64,000 nucleotides of DNA, taken from NCBI GenBank assembly GCA_963682025.1, contig OY821520.1, positions 179,742,626 through 179,806,625 on the forward strand, given 5' to 3'. Shown here in pieces: positions 56,131 to 64,000 of the stretch. The number at the start of each line of letters is the position of its first letter. Within the stretch, counting starts at the first letter, position 1. Position numbers and translations under genes: made by a program. This DNA comes from Cordilura impudica (Eukaryota > Arthropoda > Insecta > Diptera > Scathophagidae). The notes under the pieces are model-generated. The model was not told the DNA's origin. It saw nothing but the letters and a program-made list of their open reading frames with translations, and did not search any database.

Positions 56131-57531
56131 TTACTGCGGTGATTTTCGTTCCATGTAAGTCTCTTTATCATATATTGTGTGTGTCTTGGAGTATTTTTGT
56201 GGCCGAATTTCCTCCGTACCATGTAGAAATATAGGTCCGTAGAGCCATAAGGTGCATGTTGCCACTTTTCTTGGAGAAATACCAACATCTGCAGGATTGT
56301 CTTTTGATTTTACATGACGCCGCTGTTCAGCTAAGGATAATTCCTGTATTGCAGCTATCCGGTTGACCACAAATGTTTGGTAGCATGATGACTGAGAGTT
56401 TATCCAGGCCAAAACAATTTCCGAATCTGTCCACAAGTACGTGGATACATTTTCAAGTTTCAGATCCTTTTCCCTTGCTGTTAGTTGAGCGAATAACAAT
56501 GCAGCGCAGAGCTCAAGACGAGGGAGAGTTTATCGTTTTAAGGGTGCTACTCGTGATTTTGCACATAGTAGCCTCACCATTACCTGGTTGTATTTGATGA
56601 CTGATCTGATGTAAATTGCTGCGCCATATGCCCTTTCTGAAGCATCTGCAAAAGCATGAATTTGTGTCTTTGTTGATACATGCCCTTCGAAAATATGCCG
56701 AGAAAATTTCATATTGTTTACATGTTCCAACTAATTGCGAAATGTCGTCCACCTCATATGCAGTTCTGCTGGCAACGCCGCATCCCATGTCAGGTTCATC
56801 TGCCACAGATCTTGAATAAACATTTTGGTAGTGACAACAATTGGTGCTAGTACTCCCAAAGGATCAAAATGTTTAGCCAAATCTGAAGTAACAGTGCGCT
56901 TGGTGACATGTTTAATATCCCCCAAGCATACCTTAACACAGAACTTGTTAATTTTTGGCATCCATGTTAAGCCTAAGGTTTTCACTGCATGGTTATTTCA
57001 TTGTTAAAGTCAATATTGACTTCATGTTCTTCTTCTACGATGTTTCGAAGTAGCTGCTGATGATTTGCGCTCCATTTTTGTAGGTTTAGACCATGCTGAC
57101 TTAGTATGTGTTTCAGCTCTCGATGGATTTCTAGTGTTGTATTCAGACTGCCATCTCCGCCGATTCCATCATCTACGTAAAAATTTTCAAGAACCATATG
57201 GATACTGTGCCATGTTTTCTTTAGCTATTTTCTCCAAACATTTTGTAGCCAAGTATGGTGCGGATCGTGTTCCGTAGGTAATTGTGTTGAGTTGATAATA
57301 TTTTATTGGCTTCGTTGGATCCTTTCTCCAGATGATGATTTGGAATTTTCTGTCTTCTGGGTGCATTATTATTTGCCGATACATTTTTTCAATGTCGGTC
57401 GTGAAAACAAAGCGTGGTAGACGAAAACGAAGTAAAATAGAAAAAAGCTCGCTTTGGACCGTGGGTCCTGTGTGCATCAAATCATTCAGTGATAAGCCAG
57501 AAGAGGTTTTAGCGCAGGCATCGAAGACCAC
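56131..57531 (-). pseudogene. BEL pol, RT and RNase H part
   Basis: Fragments: 57531-57187 (VFDACAKTSSG, FTTDIEKMYRQI), 57197-56982 (FYVDDGIGG, the catalytic YVDD), 56985-56731 (KTLGLTWMPK, DPLGVLAP), 56730-56513 (HAFADASERAYGA) and 56499-56131 (LWTDSEIVLAWI). These are the typical Pao-family RT and RNase H blocks. Each boundary is a small frameshift. The RT frame joins the protease frame near 57540. Confidence 0.9.
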
Positions 57532-57545
57532 ATGTAATTTAGTTG

Positions 57546-58577
57546 TTAAGCTTTCGGGCCTAAATATGCAGTGGTGAGGAATGAAGTAGTTTGGTTCACC
57601 TGTGAGTTTATAGCTATTTGTGTCATGTGACCCAAGGCTTCATATTCTTCCATAAAGCGTATGTATTGGGTTTTTACCTCCGGCGCTTTTGACAATCGGC
57701 GCTCCAGTGATAGGAATCTGTTGAATGCGATTCCAAGCCACTCACCCAATGCATTTGGATTGTCACAAAATGGGATTCTGACAGCAAATTTCCCACTTTT
57801 TTCGATCGTGTGGTTTTGTACGAAATGATGTTCGCACTGTTTTTCTGCCGTTTTCATGTTATCGAGTTCCCAGAGTTGAGCAATGGATTCTTCTAGATTT
57901 GTTTCCTCTTCGGTACACATTCCACACGCTGCAGTGGATGATTGACTTGTGCCAAGCTTTCCTGCGATGACCCAACCAAGTGCAGTATTTTGTAGAATAG
58001 GTAGATCATTAGCTAGTTTGATTTGTCCTATCTTCAATAACAGGTGATAAAACTCTGCACCCAATAAGACATCGATTTTGTCAGGACGGTTGAATTCTGG
58101 ATCGGCTAATACAATGGTTTTGGGAATTGACCAGCGATCAGTGTTGATGGCTTGAGACGGTTGAGGAGAAATTATGTGTGGAAGCACAGCTGCTTCAAGC
58201 CGTGTAGTGAAGTTGCTGATTCGAGACTGTAACACGACGTTGACTCGATGTTGTACCTTTGTACTGCTTGATCCGATTCCAGTGATGCAGATTGAAGCTG
58301 GCTTAGGTGAAATTCCAAGGCGTTTAATTAAGCGTTCGCTGATGAGGTTGAGTTGCGATCCAGAGTCGAGAATTGCTCTGCATTGTACTTCTTTTCCGTT
58401 TGTCATAATGTTAAGCATTGCAGTGCTGAGGAGTATGTAGCTATTCGTTCGGTAATGTTTGGCTGCGGTTAGTGATGCGGCTTCCTGGCTGATTGGTGTG
58501 GCCTTCGTGACCACTGATAAGCATTCTTCAGACACATGGTTGTGTGGGAGATTGGTTTTTGATGTCGATTTGTTCAC
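57546..58577 (-). pseudogene. BEL pol, aspartic protease part (343 codons open)
   Basis: Contains AILDSGSQLNLI, the DSG-type active site of BEL/Pao proteases, then LGISPKPASICITGIG, ALGWVIAGKLG and a conserved linker ending YLGPKA just before RT. The long open frame shows that damage is unevenly spread. The Met at 58577 is internal; the gag-pol frame starts upstream. Confidence 0.87.
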
Positions 58578-58804
58578 GTTCTGGTTGGGGTTTCCCAGAT
58601 GCAGGAGTGTATTGTGCTTGTTAGTGCACTTCGTTCAGCTTCTTGATATACAATTTTTTGCGTTGTGACCAGGTGTTAAACAGTTGACACACCATTTTTG
58701 TTGTTGAACAAACTAAAGTCGTGCTGGTGGTGATAACTGAAGAAACACTTTACATGCAAACAATGGGTGGTTTCCATTTTTTGGACAGTATACAAAATAA
58801 ATTG

Positions 58805-60125
58805 CTATGATTTTTGGATGTGGTGGAAGTGCACACCTAGCGCCTCCATAGATTGGAAGTGTTTTTCCAAGAATTTTAAGAATTCTTCGATTGCCGGGAT
58901 TTCTCGTGGCTGCAATAGAGATTGTTCGTAACGCAAGCGTGTGGCTTGATCTGGCCTTTTTAGTAGCAAATGGAGCAGAACTTGGTCCCAGCTTGATCTG
59001 TCTATTTGAAGTTTTCGAGTGCTAACAGACACTCCAAAGTTTTGTCATGCAGCGTTTTATAGTTGTCGCTTGATGGTTTGTTTTGTGCATCGATCAGCTC
59101 TTGAATTAGTTTACTGACCAGCAATCTTTTGTTGTTATAACGATCTACCACGATTGTCCATGCAGTATCAAAATTTTCTCCAGTGGCTGCGAAATGTTTT
59201 ATTAAGTTGGCTGCTTCCCCCATCAACTGTGTTTTCAGATACCAGATTTTTTGAACCTTTGACATTAGTTGGTTTATTACTAGTGATAAAAATTAGTCAT
59301 GAAATTCTTGCCACTACAGATAATTTCCATCAAATTTTGGCATTGTAATTTTTGGCATTGGGAATGATTCTGGCTGACTACTAATATAACCAGGGTTAAG
59401 TTGGGTTGTGGTTCCGGTGTCGGCCTTGACGAAATTCCGTACTTTCTTCTCTAAAATGATGAACCGCTCCACGTTGTAGCCTTGTTCCTCAGGATCGTCG
59501 CATATTTCAGCTATTTGAAAATGTAAACCTTCAATGTTTTCCCAGAGTTTTGAGGCAGTTGCTATGTCCTCATTAGTTGACTCTTGAAGTAAACGATCCA
59601 GAGAATTCATCAATGCTGTTTGCCTTCGTGTAAGCTTCACAAATTCCGTTGTTTTCATTGTCAGTTCTTGTCTTTCTGTTGGCTGAGGCTTTAGAGTTGG
59701 AATTTGCTTCCCAGATGAGGTTTGAGTAAATTTTTGTACGGCTGCTTCGAATATATTCTTGAAGATATTCATGATCGCGGTGCAGTAGTCTTCCGTGAAG
59801 TACTTGTGGTCGAGCGGTAGGTTCTCTAGTAGACGAATTTTATTGTCATTGGTTTCAAATTCCGACCACTCATTATTAAGTCTTCTTAATATCTCCTGAA
59901 AATTGTTCTCAGATCTTTTCTTGCAGAAGCATCCTTCTTGAAGTTTCGGATGATCACTTCAATTTTTTCGACGATTTTCTTCTGACTGATAACCAATTCG
60001 TTGAACGAGGCCATTGTTGGTTGTTGATAATTCTTGATAGGATCCTGTTGTGGATCCTGTTGATAATTGGCTCCTTGTTGCGGGTCCAAAGAATTATGAG
60101 TTCCTGTGCCTTGTAACAGGATCAT
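58805..60125 (-). pseudogene. BEL gag region (broken)
   Basis: Frames 60125-59886, 59772-59314, 59265-59002 and 59032-58805 together form a Pao-type gag: a helical N-terminus, PMPKITMPKFDGNYL, then KIWYLKTQLMGEAANLI and CLLALENFK, and a C-terminal LHLLLKRPDQATRLRYEQSL block. A zinc-knuckle-like segment near 58700 is only partly readable. Frameshifts separate the frames. Gag would form the element's capsid. Confidence 0.82.
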
Positions 60126-60145
60126 GTCGGAGTCAACAAAAATGT

Positions 60146-60596
60146 TGATTCACTGGTTTGTGAATTTAAGTTGTTTTTCAATATCAGCACATACATATAC
60201 TGAATTGAACGTTATTTTCTTTGTTTAAACAATCGGCACTTAAACCGTGTTTCTCCTTTGATTTAAATTCCACGTTTTGGTTGTAAAACAAGAATCACAC
60301 TTTATTTAAAATTTTCATACTTATATACTAATTTTATAATATTATCATTTCTTTAACTCAGCATTAATGAAGTTTATTGGCATAAAATTGTTTGTTCAAA
60401 TTGATGACGCTATGGCTGCAATATTTCATGGTCATTCGACTAATGAACTTATTAATGCTGTGTTAACATAAAAGCAAAATTAAATTGTTTTCATAAAAAA
60501 AAGCAAAAATAAACAATAACAAAAGTAAAACATTTTTTATGATATACAAAATAATAATAACACGAACAAAATTGAATGTTAGAATATGTATAAACA
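60146..60596 (-). repeat. BEL 5' LTR
   Basis: On the minus strand it starts TGTTTATACATATTC and ends CCAGTGAATCA just before the leader. No target duplication was recognised at the two outer edges. Confidence 0.85.
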
Positions 60597-60831
60597 TAAA
60601 TAATGCAAAGGAAATGAAGTATAGGAGAATTTGATAAAAAGCCTGAGAAAACGAACACTATTGGGTGGTGGTTTGAAGGTTTGAAACTGAAATTTAAGTT
60701 GTTTGGACCCTATCGTGTTGTTAAAGTAAAATATAATAATACGTATGATGTCGTGAAAGTCGTTGACTGTGAAGGACCGAAGAAAACATTCACATGTTGC
60801 GAGTTGAAGAAACTATACACGATGAGGGCCT
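60597..60831 (+). pseudogene. Gypsy pol C-terminus
   Basis: Reads KLFGPYRVVKVKYNNTYDV, then GPKKTFTCCELKKLY and a stop near 60831, followed 35 bp later by the right LTR. The GPY/F motif marks the C-terminal end of chromovirus/Gypsy integrases. It belongs to the same element as the gag fragment at 51.2-52.0 kb. Confidence 0.78.
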
Positions 60832-60865
60832 AGAAGATGAATTCGAGACGAATCCTATGCCGATA

Positions 60866-61030
60866 TGTGGGAGAGGAATTTTCGTGAGAGCCTCTACTGC
60901 CTACCGCTTTGCATGCTTTTTTGATCGAAAGTCAGTTGAAGCGCACATTTAGCCACGAACGGTCGCAGAGCGGAGTTTTTTTATAATGTTCTCTAAACGC
61001 TTTTTATATAATAAATAAACTATGTATTAG
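60866..61030 (+). repeat. Right LTR of the Gypsy remnant
   Basis: Starts TGTGGGAGAGGAATTTTCGT. It carries ~35 bp (AGTCAGTTGAAGCGCACATT region) absent from the left copy. It ends near AATAAACTATGTATTA. Confidence 0.72.
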
Positions 61031-61039
61031 TTATTTTTA

Positions 61040-61570
61040 GCATAATTTAGTTTTTTAGTTAGCGCGTTTCTATATATTTTGCATTCGGATTCATAGGATC
61101 TATTATTTCTATCTGAGAGCCATTTCTTATAAAGTTTATCCCTAGTTTCACAGTTTGTTATTAATGTTTCGTTTGTGTTGTTTTTTTTTTTAATTTTCAT
61201 ATATATTATTAAATTTGTCATATATTGATATAAACATTTCATTCTGCTGATTCACTTTATAATTACATATTTTTTTGTATTGGGTATCATTTTCTATTTT
61301 TTCATTTAAATCTTAATTCTCAGAAAGACAGTAAAGGAGAGAGTAATGATCTGAGATGTTTGTTTTAATCATAAATGCATTCATATGTGTAGCTATGTAT
61401 ATGTGATCAATACATGTTCGTGACTATTTGTTTACATCTTCTCTTGTACATTCGTCAACCAAAAATTGCAAGACATTGGATGATTGCTATCTCTGTTTAT
61501 AAACGTTGAGTTGAAGCCACTTATACCGTAAAGGGTGAATTCCTTGTCACTTACACATATAAAAACACAA
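61040..61570 (-). pseudogene. LINE fragment, endonuclease end and linker
   Basis: The minus strand reads TLYGISGFNSTFINRDSNHP, then DHIYIATHMNAF and TNISDHYSLLYCLSEN of the endonuclease. After a gap it reads LYKKWLSDRNNRSYESECK, the linker before RT in Jockey-type elements. Frameshifted, and truncated on both sides by the Gypsy remnant and unrelated DNA. Confidence 0.7.
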
Positions 61571-61599
61571 CATAAATATTTAATCCAAATCAATTTTTT

Positions 61600-61870
61600 C
61601 CAAATATTTTTTCTTTGCATGTTTTATTTCAAAAAGCAAAAAAAAGAAACTCCAGATTCCTCTCTTCTTTTTTGAAAAAATGGTATTTTAATGCCACAAC
61701 AAGTAAATATAGCCACTAAAAAGTCTACGTTCAGTTTGTTTGTTGTGATATACCATGACTTTTTCAATTATTTTTTCTACGTTTTGCTCAGTTTCTAAAG
61801 TGTAATTCATAACTACGTCACCCTTTTTTTTTTTTTAATATAACTCTTTCAATATATATTGTAGTTGTTT
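61600..61870. other. AT-rich spacer
   Basis: No supported feature apart from homopolymer runs. Confidence 0.4.
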
Positions 61871-61875
61871 TATTA

Positions 61876-63068
61876 TTATTTTATAATTTACTGCATGTTA
61901 GTGTTTTATAATTATAACGTCACTTTGCAAAAAAAAAAAAAAAAAAAAAGGAAAATGAGATCAATAAGTGATAAGACTTTAGTGAAAGTAGATCGATTTA
62001 AATAAATTTCTTATCTGTGGTCATATTGACCGACCTTGAAAAAGGTCCGATTTTGGCTTTCAAAGCCGAAAATATGAGTTTTCGAAAAAATTTTTTAAGG
62101 AGTCCACGAATTATGGAAAAGCAAAAGGTGCAGGGCGAAAAAAATTCTATCGCAACGCGACATAGCTCGTAATACCCGACAAGCAACTCCTCATCTAGTA
62201 TTGCGAAAATTCGAGCACAATAAATGGAGAAAAAACATAGTTCGATCTAAAATGCCAATAGTTCAGAGATTACTACCACGTCACATAGCTGGTAGAATGA
62301 AAATTGAGTATGATAACATGGGTACGGATTGGAAACAGGTAAGTCGTATAATGATAAAAAGAACTAGATTTGAAATAAAACTTAAAATGGGTACAAACAA
62401 AAAAAATTCACATTAGGTCATATTCTCCGACGAAAAAAGATGGAATTTAGATGGCCCAGACGGCAACCGAGGCTACTGGAGAGACGTAAGAAAGGAACCC
62501 CTAACCTTTATAAAGAGAAATTTTGGAGGAGCATCATTGATGGTGTGGGGAGCTTTTTGTACCGATAGTACATTATAAATCCAATTTGTTTCATGTAGAA
62601 TGAATAGTGGTGACTACATAAGAACGTTGAAAATGAGTTTGGTTTCATTATTAGAAAAAATTCAAACAAAAGCTTCATTTTTGAGCAGGATAACACGGCT
62701 ATCCATAATAGTGCTGCAACTAAAAATTAGTTTTCTTCCAAAAATATTTCTGTTTTGAAATGGCCTACGTGTTCTCCTGATCTGAACCCAATGGAAAACG
62801 TATGGGGTATTTTGCCAAACAGGGTTTACTCCGAAAATCGCCTATACGCTGACGTAGCTTCATTGAAAACCGTCATATTGGAAGAATGGGAGAGAATAAT
62901 CGAAATTGTTATAAAGAATTTAGTAGAAAGCATGCACAATAGAATTTTTACTTTAATTAAAAATAAAGAAGAATTCCTTATTAATTTTATTACAATTGCG
63001 TTTTATTTAAGAGAAAGTATTAATGACGTTATAATTATGAAATACAAACATGCAGTAAATTCAAAATA
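61876..63068 (+). mobile_element. Tc1/mariner-type transposon remnant
   Basis: TTTACTGCATGTTAG...TATAATTATAACGTCA at 61886-61925 is mirrored by TGACGTTATAATTAT...CATGCAGTAAA at 63022-63059, giving inverted terminal sequence around a Tc1-type transposase. The outermost right end seems removed by the palindrome-headed repeat that starts at 63071. Confidence 0.75.
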
Positions 63069-63069
63069 A
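62020..63069 (+). pseudogene. Tc1-type transposase (frameshifted)
   Basis: Read across frames: an N-terminal LEKGPILAFKAENMSFRK helix-turn-helix block near 62035, then VIFSDEKRWNLDGPDGNRGY with the first catalytic Asp near 62425. FGGASLMVWGAF follows, then a shifted FEQDNTAIHNSAATKN with the second Asp, and WPTCSPDLNPMENVWGI with the third Asp near 62775. The last 104 codons (62755-63069) are open. Several stops and shifts make it inactive. The layout is standard Tc1/Tc3 DD34D-E type. Confidence 0.88.
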
Positions 63070-63070
63070 C

Positions 63071-63887
63071 AAGAAAATTATAGTCGGTCTAGACCGACTA
63101 TACGATACCCTATACCATGCGTTAAGAGACCCTATCCTTAGGCCCAACTAATTGGATATAGAAAATAAGCATAAACCAAATTTGAGTGACATTTTTATTA
63201 TTTTTTTTGGGTACAGATATGAAAAAGTTCATATCGGATGCTATATCTATATGTGGACTAGGTCCAAAAATGGACCGATCCAGACCATGGTGGGTAAAGT
63301 CTCTTGTATTTTGCAAAAATATATACAAACAAAATTTGAGATGATTCAGTGCAATATTTTTTTTTTTATAGATTTAAGTGAAGATCGGGAAGCAGCTCTA
63401 TATGAGGCCTATGACTAAGAGCGGTCCCATAGGGATCGTTTTTGGACTACTCATTAATGGATGTAATAAACACATCCAAACCCAATTTGACTAAGATCTA
63501 TACGACAGTTTGGATCTTATGGCAATTTATGTCGATTTCATAGGGGTCATTTGTATGGGGGCTAGGTCTGAACATGGACCGATTCTCACCAATTTCAATA
63601 ACGTTCATCCCATGGCCGATGGAAGCTTATATACCAAATTTCATCAAAATATATTCATATTTGCGACCTGCAATTTGATTACAAGGTTTACATGGACACA
63701 CAGACGGACGGACGGACGGACGGACATCGCTAAATCGACTCAAAAAGTGATTCTGATTCGATAGGTATAATAAAAGATGGGTCTAGGTCAAATATTTTTG
63801 GTAGTTACACACAGCAACACAAAGTCATTATACCCAAACCACATAGTGGTATAGAGTATAAAAATACAACTACAACTATAAACATGT
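63071..63887. repeat. Palindrome-headed interspersed repeat, copy 2
   Basis: The 24-bp palindrome at 63079-63102 is identical to that of copy 1. It contains the GGACGGACGGACGG run near 63705 and ends with ACATAGTGGTATAGAGTATA plus ~30 bp. It is directly followed by copy 3. Confidence 0.88.
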
Positions 63888-64000
63888 AAGAAAATTATAG
63901 TCGGTCTAGACAGACTATACGATACCCTATACCATGCGTTTAGAAACCCTATCTCTCAGGCCCAACTAACTGGACATAGGAAATAAGCAAAAACCAAATT
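63888..64000. repeat. Palindrome-headed interspersed repeat, copy 3 (cut by window end)
   Basis: Starts AAGAAAATTATAGTCGG again in the same orientation. One base change breaks the palindrome (TCTAGACAGAC). Confidence 0.85.

Larger units (their letters stand above)
52009..60596 (-). mobile_element. BEL/Pao LTR retrotransposon with an envelope-like gene
   Basis: LTRs at 60146-60596 (5') and 52009-52453 (3'), with gag, protease, RT, RNase H, integrase and an envelope-like gene in order on the minus strand. A GGGGGAG purine tract abuts the 3' LTR. The LTRs differ by several substitutions and small indels, and every ORF is frameshifted, so the copy is old and inactive. A BEL with a fusion-protein-like envelope resembles the roo type; subfamily is inference. 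Confidence 0.88.
50709..61030 (+). mobile_element. Gypsy-type element remnant split by a BEL element
   Basis: Short LTRs starting TGTGGGAGAGGAATTTTCGT at 50709 and 60866 share CGTGAGAGCCTCTACT and GAGCGGAGTTTTTTT. The left LTR lacks ~35 bp present in the right. Between them lie a leader, a gag fragment, the inserted BEL element and the last ~75 codons of pol. Protease, RT and most of integrase are missing, so a large deletion accompanied or preceded the BEL insertion. Confidence 0.78.

Overview
The window is AT-rich nuclear DNA of a dipteran, probably a calyptrate fly. That reading is inference, from the insect-type transposon families and a well-conserved fly-like ceramide synthase. The only host gene I can support is schlank (ceramide synthase, Lag1/TLC family) on the minus strand. 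Three coding exons are present: 40770-40981, 40566-40681 and 12802-12946. Reading frame and splice signals agree across both joins. The 27.6 kb between the last two is one intron filled with nested mobile elements. I found neither the 5' exons nor the last exon.

From the left: 1-2780 is AT-rich DNA with local duplications. 2780-6700 is a broken Jockey-like LINE carrying a 0.76 kb palindrome-headed repeat. 7450-11760 is a nearly full-length minus-strand LINE with a coiled-coil ORF1 and a long open RT. 12055-12600 holds a Penelope-like tail with a hammerhead-like motif, then comes schlank exon 12802-12946.

Inside the intron, 14.5-16.9 kb is a decayed DDE-type transposase of uncertain superfamily. 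Next comes a layered stack. An inverted-repeat element (ends at 17076 and 38719) was invaded by a Transib/RAG1-type transposon (17132-37617). That transposon has ends reading CACAGTG, a 5-bp target duplication CAATA and ~1.5 kb terminal inverted repeats. It was in turn hit by a 5'-truncated LINE. A 4.66 kb rearranged copy of the locus sits in its right inverted repeat. Last, an intact Gypsy element of mdg1/412 type (19299-26998, two 802-bp LTRs that look identical, TSD CCAT) landed in the transposase.

Right of the schlank exons, 41-64 kb holds two tRNA-derived SINE copies, a MITE-like element and a Tc1 fragment. A Jockey-like LINE (44.56-48.0 kb) is split by a Foldback-like element with a 9-bp TSD and a RING-finger fragment. 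A deleted piggyBac (TTAA ends) follows. A Gypsy remnant (50.7-61.0 kb) is split by a BEL/Pao element with an envelope-like gene (52.0-60.6 kb, minus strand). Then come a LINE fragment, a Tc1 pseudogene and two more copies of the palindrome-headed repeat.

Most protein-coding sequence is transposon-derived and broken. The Gypsy at 19.3-27.0 kb is the only element that looks structurally complete. The layering gives a relative chronology of insertions into one essential host gene.
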